Assembly: GCF_035046505.1 (NCBI RefSeq)
Contig: NC_089826.1
Span: forward strand, 80,920,254-80,984,253
Direction of reading: 5' to 3'
DNA from: Tiliqua scincoides
Lineage: Eukaryota > Chordata > Lepidosauria > Squamata > Scincidae
DNA: 64,000 nt
Below are positions 11,560 to 23,050 of the stretch, in pieces (the stretch's first letter is position 1; the number at the start of each line of letters is the position of its first letter). The translations under genes were made by a program, and so were the position numbers. The notes beneath the pieces were generated by a model that was given only the letters and a program-made list of their open reading frames with translations, was not told where the DNA came from and did not search any database.

Positions 11560-11720
11560 GCAGATCCGAGTAGCCCCATAGGGCACACTGGGGTGTTACA
11601 TGGGGCAAGGGGGGAAATATCCCTTTACCCAGAGGTGACCTCCAACAGCCTCCTACCCTGCATTCAGTGCAGCACAGTGCAGGCCATTTGGCTTGGCTGT
11701 ACCAGTGCAGGTGAAGATTG
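11560..11720. repeat. Dispersed repeat (AGTAGCCCCATAGGGCA family)
   Basis: AGATCCGAGTAGCCCCATAGG, GAGGTGACCTCCAACAG and GTGCAGGCCATTTGG, the same order as the 3.7 kb copy. Confidence 0.55.
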
Positions 11721-11829
11721 CTTTGAGGCTCAATGTCCCTTGAGCATTCCTGCTCTCCTCCCTCCCTCCCTCTTTTTCTGTCCTCCCCACTGGCTCCTTG
11801 GATCCTCATTATGAAATTCCTTACTGCTT

Positions 11830-12010
11830 TAGGTTCCCAGTCCTATTCAACTTTCTAGCACTGATGCAGTCATACCATCGGAGCCTTTGCTGCATTCTGC
11901 GGTGGGGGAGGCAGTCATGGAGACCTCCTCAAGGTAAGGGAACATTTGTTCCCTGCATTGCAGTTGGATCGGTGCCGGAAAGTTGGATAGAACTGGATAG
12001 AAAGCCCAAT
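11830..12010. mobile_element. ~180-bp inverted-repeat element (GGGCCCAATCC family), degraded
   Basis: CCCAGTCCTATTCAACTTTC...GGAAAGTTGGATAGAACTGG. Middle has CATTCTGCGGTGGGGG and CCTCAAGGTAAGGGAAC, hallmarks of the family. Confidence 0.6.
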
Positions 12011-12019
12011 CCTGAGCTT

Positions 12020-13870
12020 CCCAGTAGATCTCAGTGCCAGCATTGAGCACCTTTAGAATTGGGCCTTTAATCTATTCCACAAAGGAGGTTCCAGTCCAGA
12101 GCTTTATAATTGTTTGATAGATTTCTCAGCTGTGTTTAGGTCATGGCAACAGAGGGACAGGTGCTGACTCTGAGTTCTTTGAAAACCTACTTTTTATTAT
12201 CTGTTCCTGGGTTTAGTTTATATGCCGTGTCAAATTTAATGTTTATGCGCTTTCTGCCTGCAACATTAATTTAGAAAATGAATTAAATTAAAACAAATTG
12301 AATGCAAGCCATTCTTTTGCTAGTAATTGGTGATGATTTAGTAGGTATCGCAAATATCTGTGCAATTTGAGGCAAGTGACTGTTGGATAAATAGAAGACA
12401 TTCTGCACTCAGTCCATCATCTTATTTATTTAGGACAGGATCCAACTGATCCCTTTTAAGTCTCATTGATTGCATTGGGAAGGAATTAAGCCTCTATTTA
12501 ACTCTTTCATTTACATCAGTTGGAATCCAGAGGCTTAAATTCAGCTGGACCAGGCCCTTCTTTAATCAGAGAATTGCTCCTCAACTTTATTAAGCTGTCC
12601 AATTCACCTGCAGAAAAGATACATTATCATGGAGAAAAGGATTGATGTAAATACAAACAATTAAAATGTACTAGTACAATCAAGATGAAAGATCCAGCAG
12701 AAAGTTGAATATCAGTACCTGCAGAAAACTTGAAAAAACTGTATAAGATGGTCTTCTATTTGTGGAAGGATAAGGTGCAGTCCTATCCACTATCAGTCTG
12801 TGGTGTACAACTCACAGCTAGGCTGAGTGGCTTCCCTACAAAGCAGTAGCGGTCGCCATCTTAGACAGGCTACCCTGGACATTCCCCCACGTGACATTCC
12901 GGGGTGAAAGCCAGGGTGCCCTGCCCCCTGTGCCCCCAGCTAACCACATTCACACACACTCCAGGCCTACTGGTATGGTTTATTTCCTGACCTGTCCCCC
13001 TGCCACTGCCTGCCATATATCATGGCAGGAGAGAACAGGGTTCTCATGAGCACTGGGGAGCATTCCACCCTTTTTGGAGCCCAAGGGGTCAGAGAGTGAG
13101 GCTGCTGCAGACCTGGAAAGGAGAGAGTGCCCCATTGCAGAGTCCCATCCCAAAGCCAGCTGAGTGAGAAACAACTAAGGTGGGATGAAGGGACCTCCGT
13201 CCACTAACAAAGAGACAATAGGGGTGATCCAGACAGAGTTTTTATTGAACTCCATCAGTGATGAAGCATCATCTCAAAGAGAAACACACAGCTGGGGTTG
13301 CCAACCATCTTTTCCCAGCAAGGCTGTTATGTCATTGCGTGTTTTCCCACAGACAGCCAAGAAACAGTGCCTGTGAGTTCTGGATGCACCAGTGGATTCA
13401 CTTTCTGCCATGGAGTTTGCAAAGCCACAGGGGCCTGGCTGGAAAAAGTCCATACTGTTACCGAAAGAACAGGAAAAATGCAGGAAAACATGATAAAAGC
13501 CTTTCTCCCCATATGCTGGTCTTCCCTTTCAAATTGCAGCCACAGTGGTTCAAGCTGTGTGAAAAAAGTCTGACAAATAACCATGAAACTACACATGGTG
13601 TGCAGTTCTAAGAGCGTTGTTCGTATGGATGTTTGGAAACTCTAAAACACTGGATGATCATCACCGCATTACGGGTTGGCCCATGCAGGAGTCCAGCTGA
13701 GGCAGTTGCATCAGGTAGTAGATGGGCTGTGGAAGTCCAAAGAGTCCCTGGTCCTGTGTGCCACAGATTCTAAGTCAACAGAGCAGAAGGGGCACTATCA
13801 GGGGCACAGAGCAGACGATGGCACCAGGCACTTCAGTAATGCGGGTTGCTCAAACCCAAGTCTTCAGACT
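12020..13870. other. Intergenic, partly unique
   Basis: No gene recognised. 12110-12400 is AT-rich with GAATTAAATTAAAAC and homeodomain-like TAATT cores. The 117-codon + frame at 13258 has no recognisable similarity. Confidence 0.45.
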
Positions 13871-14628
13871 GTTCAGACTGGGGACCATCTGGGCAGTGAA
13901 GGCAATGTGCGGGCACTTGCTGAACCAAATGGCATCTCCTGTGTGTCGCTGTGGCTGCCCGGAATGGCTCAGACAGCAACTGGGAGGGGCCGCTTACACA
14001 GCTCATTGCAATGCCTGCAATACTCAGTGTTTTGCCTCCCCCCCAGCTATGCTACTCTACCTTAGGCAGAGAGAGAGAGAGGGAGCCTTGTGAACTTCTG
14101 CTGAGAGGGAGATGCACTCATTAATAAATTCTGCCTGTGGGCCCTTCTTAAAAAATGGTTTGGGAACTTCTAAGCAAATTGACCTTTGCTATCCGTTCCA
14201 GCCCTTTGACGATACTTCCTTCCAAATTTAAAAGAAAAAGTGTGAGTAAGAGGGATTAATCATCTGTGACAGGTGAGATTGGACAACGGCGCTATAGGAC
14301 AGAGTGAACTCCAATTCCAACAGGGCGAGTCAAGCTTGCTGAAGAGGGTGAATGTTAATCAGGGACGCATTGGCAAACGTCTGCCAAGTGTGACATAATG
14401 GCACCATACAAGATTGCCATTTCCCAGACTAAACGCAAGTGATCGGCCTTGTGGCTAGCTGCTGCCCCATGCTATGCTAAAGAGGCAAAAACTAGATGAA
14501 AATTCAAACTTGGAACCTCCTTTGAATCCTTGCAAGCTTTGTGCTTTGAGGCACTACTATTATTTGTTGCTGCTGTTTGTTTTTAATCATTTCATCAAGT
14601 TCACTCCTGCCCTGCCACATGTTATGTA

Positions 14629-14873
14629 TAGTAACGTAGCTAGAGGGGGTACAAAGCACTAAGTTTTGCAGGGAGCGTCACTGCGCCGTGCAAGCAGACC
14701 CATCCCCTCCCCTTTGGAGCCATTCCGGGCCACGAGAGCAAAACGGAGGCGCATGCCTCCTTTTTGCTCTCAGGGCCCAGAATGGCTCCCAAGAAAGGGG
14801 TTTGGTCGTTTGCATGGCACAGCAAGGCTCCCTGCAAAACTTAGTGCTTTGCACCCCTCTAGCTACGCCACTG
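14629..14873. mobile_element. hAT-like MITE, same family as the 10.5 kb copy
   Basis: Same ~50-bp inverted repeats around a different G/C-rich middle. Flanks GTTATGTA (14621-14628) and GTTATGTG (14874-14881) are an 8-bp duplication with one mismatch, supporting hAT-type insertion. Confidence 0.87.
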
Positions 14874-15084
14874 GTTATGTGTTCCAGAACAGCATACAGA
14901 ATTAAAAAAAAAAATAAAAACAATGATAGTGCAATGTAAAATCTAAACATAAGAATAGAAACAGCAATGAAGGAACAGCAGATTTTTGTTTAAAAGGCTA
15001 AAGTGACTTTTAGGAGGCTTGGGAGAATAAAGACTTTTAAAGTGACTTTGAGGTCTAGGAGGCTTGGGAGAATAAACACCTAGA

Positions 15085-15210
15085 ATTTAATTAGCACTCA
15101 AAAGTTCCAAGCATTTTCCATGCATTCTCTTGGTAATCCCGACAAGAGCCTTGGAAGGTTGGCTAGTTTATTGTTGGAGATAGAGGAAGGCTGAGAGATA
15201 GTGGCTTGTC
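15085..15210 (-). repeat. MIR-like SINE remnant
   Basis: AATCCCGACAAGAGCCTTGG, AAGGTTGGCTAG and GGAAGGCTGAGAGATAG follow the order of the complement of the MIR core. Only moderate similarity. Confidence 0.5.
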
Positions 15211-15326
15211 TGGGTTCCTGGTTTCTATTGCACTTTTATTTATTCCATTGTGTTTTTACTGATTGTGAGACACTTGGCGTCTTTGTTTTAAGAGGAAAGG
15301 CACGGCAGCATGTCAATCTTTTAGAT

Positions 15327-15794
15327 CAGCATTTGTCAAACTGTTGGCCGGGACCCATTAGGTGGGTCATGGGCCAATTACAGGTGGGTCGCATCACACT
15401 TAGCTGAGCCACCATTGAAAATATACAGCTGAAATGCAGGGTGCTGAGCTGCTGGGCAGGGTGGACTCCTGGGTGAGAGAGAGGCAGGGGGCTTTGCCCT
15501 GAATAGGTAGAAAGAGGGGACACTGGAAAATGGGGAGGGGCTGCGTGATTGAAGAAGGATCCAAGTCTGCATTCTGCTTTGACTTCCGAACTGGAATGTT
15601 TGAATTCTGAGCTATGCAAAATAATAGCACAAGCATGCTGTGTAATGGGACCTTTGGCTGATCGTTTGAAGCCTAAATTGATGATGTCACTTCTGGCCAC
15701 ATCACTTCCAAGTTAATGACATTAGTTCCGATGGGTCCCAACAGATTGTCATCTCAAAAGTGGGTCCTGGTGCTAAAACATTTGAGAACCACTG
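15327..15794. mobile_element. hAT-like MITE
   Basis: Ends CAGCATTTGTCAAACTG and AACATTTGAGAACCACTG, with the internal GGTGGGTC and AAGTGGGTCCTGGTGCTAA blocks shared with the 3280 copy. No target duplication seen; the right end abuts a CR1. Confidence 0.75.
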
Positions 15795-16297
15795 GGCTAC
15801 AGCATTTGGGGCTCTTCAGTCTCAAAAAAAAAGCCCTGGGAGGGATGCTTGAGGTGTATAAAATTATTAATGGGATGGATAGAGTGGATAGAGGGATGTT
15901 TGTTTTTTCCCTTCTCACACAACTCCAGAACTAAGGAACATTTACAAAAATTGGGTGGCATGACAGAATGGACAAAATAGTTATTTGCCTAGCAAGTAAT
16001 TAATCTGTGGAACTCCTTGCCACAGGACGTGTTGGTGGCACCTGGTTTAGGTGTCTTTAAAAGGGGATTGGACAGGTTTGTGGCAGAAAAGTCCATATCA
16101 CAGGTTACAAGCCAGGATGGGTATGCACAACCTCCTGGTTTTAGGCAGCACAGACTGCCAGGTGCAAGGGAGTGGCACCAGGATACAGCTGTCTTGTTGT
16201 CCTTTGTGCTCCCTGTGGCATCTGGTGGGCTACTGTGAGATACGGCGAGCTGGATTAGATGGGCCTTTGGCCTGATTCAGTGGGGTTCTTCTTATGT
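15795..16297 (+). mobile_element. Diverged CR1 LINE 3' end
   Basis: Weakly preserved LGLFSLKKKALGG...YKIINGMDRVDRGM coding remnant, then GATTGGACAGGTTTGTGGC and the 3' UTR, ending TTCTTCTTATGTCTCG. It is clearly older than the other CR1 copies. It begins exactly where a hAT-like element ends. Confidence 0.85.
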
Positions 16298-16902
16298 CTC
16301 GTATTCATTTGATTTCATACTCCTCTCTTTGTAAAGTGTGTATAGCAAAACTCATACATTTTGCACAGTGTCCGATACCCCTTCATCAGCAGCCCTTTGA
16401 GGAAGCTGAAGTTGATGAAACCAGCACTTTGCCATCACAGCTCCGGCCCCAAGTTCTTCCAGCCAGTTGTTCCATTCTGGCATCCTCTCGTTAGAACTGA
16501 TGCTAAATGGGAACGACACGTTCAGAGCAAATCAAGCATAAAATAGCTTTGCGGGAAAGATTGATTAGCGTACACCTAATAGAGATAAGATATATTCCCA
16601 GGACATTGATCTTCCATTTTTTTTAATGATTTATATCTAAAATGACACATTCTTCTCTAGAATACTGGCAGGCTTGCTTCCCCCTTCAGAGAGAAGAGTG
16701 GTTTTTATTTTTTTTTCCAAAACTCTATGGAATTTTTATGGAAGAAATGACTTCCAATTCTTGAGACACCCAGGTGCATGGATGTTGTGACCAGAGAAAC
16801 TAAAATTCCCACACCTACACTCAGTGTGAATTGTGATAAAGCTCCACAGAAGAAAAGCTTTAAAAAAAAAATCTGTGGGGCTGTTTCTTCCCCAAAATTA
16901 AA

Positions 16903-16925
16903 AACAACAACAACAACAACAACAA
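16903..16925 (+). repeat. (CAA)n microsatellite
   Basis: About seven CAA units, possibly a decayed retroposon tail; no clear body upstream. Confidence 0.85.
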
Positions 16926-16993
16926 TGTTTTGTATTTTTTCATTTACTACTTGTAAACAATATATAAATAGTCCATGTTTCATCTTCCTAGCA

Positions 16994-17308
16994 TAGTGAT
17001 GTTCAACTGGTGTGCTATGGAAGGCCCACAGGTGTGCCACAGGAGATTGGAACTGAAACAGCTGAAAAACTCTTCCAAGTTTGATAGTTCTGTTTCTAGG
17101 GCAACCGTCTGTAGTGATGAATTGTTATTGTCCGGGGGAGGAAGACAGACAGACAATTCATTACTACAGACAGACAGTTGCCTTAGACACAGCTGCAGAA
17201 CCCGGACAAGTCTCCCAGAAGCTGGAAGTGGCATCATAAGAGGCAAAGACCATGGAGAAGACCATAGAGGTCAGTTCACCATGAGAAGAAAAGCGTTGAA
17301 AATTGCTG
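16994..17308. mobile_element. Palindromic hAT-like MITE
   Basis: Near-symmetric: AGTGATGTTCAACTGG on the left and GCGTTGAAAATTGCTG on the right, with internal arms such as CTAGGGCAACCGTCTG/GACAGTTGCCTTAGAC and AATTGTTATTG/ACAATTCATT. Flanks TCCTAGCA (16986-16993) and CCCTAGCA (17309-17316) match 7 of 8. A single strand would fold into a long hairpin. Confidence 0.8.
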
Positions 17309-17316
17309 CCCTAGCA

Positions 17317-18875
17317 CGCGCATTTAGGTATATCAACATAGAGAAGAACTGTATAAAGTTCTATAAAGAAGTGATTATATGTTGACTATATGTTAAACAG
17401 GGTCGCAGCCATCTGGGGTCAACCATGGCAGGCACTGGCTGACACCCAATACCCACCGGAGAGTCCACTTCCTCAGACAGACTGCAGTCCTCCTTTCCTG
17501 GGATAACAGTGTCCGGTCAGGTGATGGGAAAGTGCCTTGAGGACCTCAGTGCAGGGCTTTCCTCCAGGTTCCTGAGCAACCTTGTGCCAGAACTGATAAT
17601 CCATAAGAAGCAGGCATTATTAGGGCTGTGTGTTGGACCCTCCCAAAAGCAGTTCACAGTGATGTTGTCATGCCCCTGTCAACTATTTCTGGGTGTCGAA
17701 CTTTGTGTGTGCCACAAGCGTTCGTCTTTGTGCACCACAAGCGTTTGTCTCACCATGGCTGCAGCTATCGTAGCTATCTGGTGAGTGGGGGCTGCAGGGA
17801 GGGTGGGGGGCTATGAAAATGCCCCGCTTTGGGCCCTGATGCTCCTGGGCGTCATCTGTTTGTTGTCATCTCCAGCTCAATAAACGCTACTGAAAAATCT
17901 TCACCAGTCACCATTAAAGAGCCTGGGGGTAGTCATGTGTCCCCCTGGCATGGCACCTGCGGCATGCCCCCCTCAGGCACCACCTTAGATATGCCTCTGC
18001 AACTAGGACTGTTGTTGGTCCTCAAAGCTTGTTGGACGGATTAAACCATTGCTTATCAAGAAGGATACTCTGCTCTTTGTGGAGATTTATCAAAGGCAGC
18101 CTCACAAGCCTGTTCTCTCTCCGTGTGTGATTCTGCCTATCAGAGCCATAACACACTGCTCTGGTGCCCAGGGCATTGATATCACTTCCCAGTTCTCCCG
18201 GGAGGAGGGGTGCTAGCTGACATGGCTTCCCATTCTCCATTTCTTCTCCTGTGAAGGCTCCCCTTCAAAGTTCCTACAGGAGAAGGAACGGGGACAAGAA
18301 GCCACCAGTACCTTCTCCCTAACTAGGGTGGAACCTGAGGAGTAGTCATGTGCCCCTCCTTGGCGTAGTGCCAGGGACTGGTGCTCTACTACCTATTGTA
18401 AAGACATAGAAACAGACACAAGGGACAACTAATGCCAGTTTCCCCTGAACGAATAAGGGAAAGCTCGGAGAAGAGGCCAGGTGTCCTATCCCTGTGTTTG
18501 AACAACCAAGCCTTCCACTTCTATTCAGCCTGCACTCATATATGGGCCTTCTTTCAAGTCGAATCCTGTTCACTTGCTGAGATGGCTGCTTGCTAAAAGC
18601 AAAGCACCCTTTCCCCCCATATCTTGTTTAATGCCCAGAGTTGGACCGCAGCATTCAGTAGATTGCAGGCTGGCAGACCACTGAATCCAGACATTGGCTC
18701 TATTGAATACCATTTCCTCATCTCTCTAATTACCTCACTATATCAGCAGACGTCTTGCTTTTAATGTAATTGGATATTACACATCCAGGTAATTTCCACA
18801 AATTAAAATGAGTTGCTGCCTCCGGGAAGGCCTGCCAGTAGCTAGCAATTAAACTGCAACTCCATTGCAAGAGGT
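17317..18875. other. Intergenic, partly unique
   Basis: No gene recognised. 18700-18870 is non-repetitive with several TAATTA-like cores and could be a conserved non-coding element. 18170-18360 is the GACATCATGA-type repeat. Confidence 0.42.
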
Positions 18876-19224
18876 AGTGGTTCTGCTTTATTCCGCGTTG
18901 GTCAGATCTCACCTGAAGTACTGTGTCCTATTCTGAGCAACTCCATTTAAGAAAGATGTAGCCAAACCTGGGTTCAGAGAAGAAGGCTGGAGAACAAGCC
19001 CTATGAGGAAAGGTTGAGGGAACTTGTCATGTTAAGTCAGGAGAAGAGGAAGCTGAGAGGGAACTGATAGCAGAAGGTATTGGAAGGAGGAACGAATTTG
19101 TTCTCAGCTGTCTCTGAGGGTAGAACTAGATCCAATGAGTTCAAACTGCTAGAGAGGAGATTTCAGTTGGGGTTGAACTAGATGACCTTGTAGGCACCTC
19201 CCAACTCTAGGATTCTATGAGTCC
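18876..19224 (+). mobile_element. Older CR1 subfamily LINE 3' end
   Basis: Contains CCCTATGAGGAAAGGTTGAG, GTTGAACTAGATGACCTTG and CCCAACTCTAGGATTCTATG, the classic amniote CR1 3' end with an ATTCTATG-type octamer. It is a different subfamily from the TTCTTATG copies. The coding part is too decayed to read. Confidence 0.82.
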
Positions 19225-19366
19225 ATTTTGAGCTCCTGAGGCTCAAGGTGCATCTGACATCTGGACAAGACAGGCAGACGTCCTCAACTGGTGGAAAGGG
19301 AGGAGAACTTGGTATCAGAAGAGCACATGACTAGTGCAGCCTCCCCACTGAGATCTTCCCTCATTG

Positions 19367-19494
19367 GTTGGCAACCTTTAGTCTCGAAAGACTATGGTAT
19401 AAGCCTACAGCACCTGGTATTCCCATGTGGTCTCCCATCCAAGTACTAACCAGGCCTGACCCTGCTTAGCTTCTGAGATCAGACAAGATCAGCC
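19367..19494 (-). repeat. 5S rRNA-derived SINE
   Basis: Reverse-strand copy of the 5S SINE. On the + strand it starts with the tail (TTGGCAACCTTTAGTCTCG...), then TATAAGCCTACAGCACC, GGTCTCCCATCCAAGTACTA, CAGGCCTGACCCTGCTTAGC and ends near AGACAAGATCAGCC. The 5' end of the 5S part is truncated. It directly abuts a MIR remnant. Confidence 0.87.
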
Positions 19495-19691
19495 ATTATT
19501 ATTGGATACATTTCTCTGCCACTCCAAAGAGTTTGGTGCAGAGTACGAGACTTTGCCCCTTCTTTTTATCTTCACAACAAGCATGTGAAAGAGGTTAGAC
19601 TGAGGTATGGTGGCTAGCAAGGGTCACTTCATGACTAAGGGGGGGAGGGTTTGAATCCAAATCTCCCTATGCCTAGTGTGGCAGCCTAGCC

Positions 19692-20498
19692 CAGAGATTT
19701 TCAACCTTTTTCATCTCATGGCACACTGACAAGGTGCTAAAATTATCCAGGCACACTATCCGTTTTTGGACAATTGAAAAGTCACACCGCATGGCCAGCC
19801 AGTAGATGGCTCTACTAATAAATGACCCTCCCCAAACTCCCACCTGCAGGCCTCTTGGAAATGGAAAAGGTGCAAAAGAGAGCGACTAAGATGATTACGG
19901 GGCTGGGACACCTTCCTTATGAGGAAAGGCTACAGCGTTTGGGCCTCTTCAGCCTAGAAAAGAGACGCTTGAGGGGGGACATGATTGAGACATACAAAAT
20001 TATGCAGGGAATGGACAGAGTGGATAGGGAGATGCTCTTTACACTCTCACATAATACCAGAACCAGGGGACATCCACTAAAATTGAGTGTTGGGTGGGTT
20101 AGGACAGACAAAAGAAAATATTTCTTTACTCAGCGTGTGGTCGGTCTGTGGAACTCCTTGCCACAGGATGTGGTGCTGGCATCTAGCCTAGATGCCTTTA
20201 AAAGGGGATTGGACGAGTTTCTGGAGGAAAAATCCATTATGGGGTACAAGCCATGATGTGTATGCGCAACCTCCTGATTTTAGAAATGGGTTAAGTCAGA
20301 ATGCCAGATGTGGAGGAGGGCACCAGGATGAGGTCTCTTGTTATCTGGTGTGCTCCCTGGGGCATTTGGTGGGCCGCTGTGAGATACAGGAAGCTGGACT
20401 AGATGGGCCTATGGCCTGATCCAGTGGGGCTGTTCTTATGTTCTTATGTTCTCTTGAGGCACACCAATGTGCCAAGGCACACTGGTTGAAAATCGCTA
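19692..20498. mobile_element. hAT-like MITE containing a CR1
   Basis: Left end CAGAGATTTTCAACC with CATGGCACACTGACAAGG. Right end GGCACACTGGTTGAAAATCG. The element (about 215 bp alone) is split at about 19856 by the CR1 copy ending at 20446. It sits inside the MIR-like remnant. Confidence 0.83.
19857..20446 (+). mobile_element. CR1 LINE 3' end
   Basis: Encodes [20 protein letters not shown]...LWNSLPQDVVLASSLDAFKR to a stop, then the 3' UTR and two or three TTCTTATG octamers. Inserted inside a hAT-like element, probably with the short duplication CTCTTG at both ends. Its 5' truncation point (GGAAATGGAAAAGG) is the same as in the 23984 copy. Confidence 0.93.
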
Positions 20499-20810
20499 CT
20501 CTAACCACTACACTACATTGGCTTTCTATAGATAGTGATAGTACAGGGTGTGCAGGCACACATAATTAGAGTGGTGAAGCCACTGACACTGAACGCACTT
20601 CATTTTGGTCAGGACTGAGTGCAAGAGAAACCATTTCTGCTCGTATCCCATAAAAGTTGGCTGTGCACAGCACTGATTGGTTGGCCCTTGTGACACGAGA
20701 AAGACACCTCCCTCTTTCTCAGCATAGTTTTTCAAGTTTTTAAAAAATAGACTTGTACTTTAAAATAGGGCAACAACTGTTTAAGGGGGTAAACTTGCAA
20801 GTCCCTTACA

Positions 20811-20898
20811 GGCTGATCTTATGCATGCCTACTCAGAAATAAGTCCCACTGAGTTCATTCGGGCTTACTCCCACTTAAGTATGCCAAGGACTGCAGCA
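20811..20898 (+). repeat. Palindromic TACTCAGAAGTAAGTCC repeat
   Basis: GCCTACTCAGAAATAAGTCCC...GGGCTTACTCCCACTTAAG, then GGACTGCAGC. Confidence 0.72.
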
Positions 20899-21025
20899 TT
20901 TTTTTTTTTTACAAAACTGGCTACAGTCTGCCTGAAGCATAGTGGGAGAGGTGAAGAGGATTTGGTGGAGGTTATGCTTCAGTGTGGACCCACATGAATT
21001 GCATGTGCCCTAAACCACCCTAGAA

Positions 21026-21548
21026 CAGCAATTTTCAATATTTTTCTAAACACGACACACTGACCTCTATGGTCTTCATCTCTTGTGATGTCACGTCCAA
21101 CTTCAGGGAGACTCTTCTGGGTTCTGTGGCTGTTTCTAGGGTGGCTATTTTCAACCACTGTGCCGTGGCACATTGGTGTGCCATGAATGGTCTATAGGTG
21201 AGCCATGGGAGTTTGGAGAGGGTCCTTTATTAGTAGGGCCATTGGGGGATTGTGAGCCCCCCGCCAACAGAATGGCGTGCCTTGTCAATTGTCCAAACAG
21301 TGTTGGAATGTCTTGACCTTGTCTTGACCATCTTTAATATCTTGTCAGTGCACCATGAGACGAAAACGATTGAAAATCACTGTTCTAGACAATTTTGTTA
21401 CTATAGACCATTGCCTTAGAAACAGAGCTGTAGAACCAGGAGGAGTTTTTCAGAAATTTTCAACCACTGTGCTCCAAACCTTTGTGGCACACCTGTGGAC
21501 TTTTCAGTGTACACCAATGTGCCATGGCACACCGGTTGAAAACTGTTG
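21026..21548. mobile_element. hAT-like MITE containing another MITE
   Basis: Outer ends CAGCAATTTTCAATA and ACCGGTTGAAAACTGTTG. Perfect 8-bp target duplication CCCTAGAA at 21018-21025 and 21549-21556. Related to the palindromic 16994 element. Its middle is interrupted by a second hAT-like element at 21142-21382. Confidence 0.87.
21142..21382. mobile_element. hAT-like MITE nested in a related MITE
   Basis: GTGGCTATTTTCAACCACTG at the left and ATTGAAAATCACTG at the right, with GGCACATTGGTGTGCCATG and GTCAATTGTCC inside. Flanks TTCTAGGG and TTCTAGAC match 6 of 8. Opposite orientation to the 57.8 kb copy. Confidence 0.8.
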
Positions 21549-22225
21549 CCCTAGAACACTTCCCTGCAACTGCACATGGATGGTGACGGTGAACTAGCCG
21601 TGTTCCAGGTTTGCTTGTCCCCATCTTCTCATTGAAGGACCACAGCGAAATTTGCACAGGGTCCCACATATTACCAGCACACAGCCTGAAATGCAACAAT
21701 TTCATCCTACAAATGGATTGTATCACCTCCCTCCCACCACCCACCTGCAAGATATTACCTCAATTTATTGCTTCAATTTAGACCCCGCTTCCTGGCCAAG
21801 AAAGGTCTGCGGCCAACTGGCCTTGGTTTGGAAGTTTGTACCATACATGGGATAAAAGGTTGTGCAAGAAGAGCATAATTTAAAACTACTCTCTTAAATG
21901 AGAGAGTAGGCTATTCTTTCAGACGCACTTTCCTGAGTGTGAGACTGAGATGTTTTGACAGGGTCAGAGGAGATGTCAGTTTAAGGCAGTAAGTGGGACA
22001 AGTGAGCTTCTTTTTTGTTCAGTAAAAGTAGCCAGTCCCAAATTTGGGCAGTGGCGTGGGGCAAAAGGGGTTCAACTCTCTGCCCTTGTCACAGTCCTGA
22101 TACAAATCTCCCCCCTTCCTTGGCTGTTATCCACCTTGGGGGGAGCTCTCGTTGGTGCTAGTGGGATTCCTTGAGTATTTTGGACTTCCATCCCACAGCC
22201 CTCTTCAGAAGTAAAGCCCCATGTA

Positions 22226-22541
22226 TGGGTGTGCGCCACTTAACAATGGGAACACATTCTCCAATCTCCGTTGTTATGTGATTAGGTCATTAAGAGAACA
22301 TTCAGTCCAATCTATTGCCTTTGTTGTGTAAACAGACACTCCCTGACACTAGCTGGCTGTGCAGGCTACTGGAGATAGATTGCCTCTTCTTTGCATTAAG
22401 AGCTTCTTTGTTGTGTAAACAGACACTCTACTCAGGCTATGGGAAATACGACTGCCTCATTGAGCATCCATATTGTGCACTGACCACCATCATATATGTG
22501 ATCCATCGTTAAGCAAATGGTTGTTAAGTGGCGCACATCTG
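22226..22541. mobile_element. pogo/Tigger-like MITE
   Basis: Left GGGTGTGCGCCACTTAACAA and right TTGTTAAGTGGCGCACATCT are ~23-bp inverted repeats flanked by TA, as in Tc1/mariner-pogo elements. The middle includes two copies of TTTGTTGTGTAAACAGACAC. Non-autonomous. Confidence 0.82.
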
Positions 22542-22754
22542 TATTACCTTATTCCCAGTGGTTCCCAAACTTACAATGATCACAGCTCCTTTCTTTCACA
22601 GTAATCTCTTTTTGTGGTTCTTCCAGGTGCCACCATCTTGGATTGCGTGAGATCTCATGTGATCCAAGATGTCAGAATCCAGGAGAGCCAGGAAGAAGAG
22701 GCTTCCAGGGCCACCACAACACCATGCAGAGAGTTATGGGCTATTGGTTAGCAG

Positions 22755-23050
22755 GCACCAGAGGCAGGTTCTTCGAAGTGGGGACATCACAGTTATGGAA
22801 CTCCCTCTCCAGGGAGCTTTTCCACTTCGCATCATTAGATGAATGGTTAAGACCTTCTTCTTCCAGGTCCTTCTGAACTTTGATCTGATGCCTCAGTTTG
22901 CTGCTGCTGCTGTTATGCTTTTCTTTTTCTGTTTTATTACTTTAATTGTTTTTTAAAGTTTATTATTTTGTCATTGATATTGTGTTCCAAAATTGTGCGA
23001 GCCTCTCAGTTATAAATGAAAGCAGGATATACCTCTATTAAATTACAACA
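22755..23050 (+). mobile_element. LINE 3' end (L2/CR1-like), degraded
   Basis: A short reading QLWNSLSRELFHFASLDEWL resembles the terminal codons of L2/CR1-type ORF2 (LWNSLP...F..L). An AT-rich 3' UTR and GGATATACCTCTATTAAATT follow, like the usual LINE end of this type. Family assignment is tentative. Confidence 0.5.

Larger units (their letters stand above)
19510..20545 (-). repeat. MIR-like SINE split by later insertions
   Basis: The left part (to 19691) has TTTATCTTCACAACAAGC, AGGTTAGACTGAGG and GGGTTTGAATCC. The right part (from about 20499) has CTCTAACCACTACACTACAT, which would directly follow in the complement of MIR. The ~800 bp between are a hAT-like element with a CR1 inside it. 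Confidence 0.65.
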
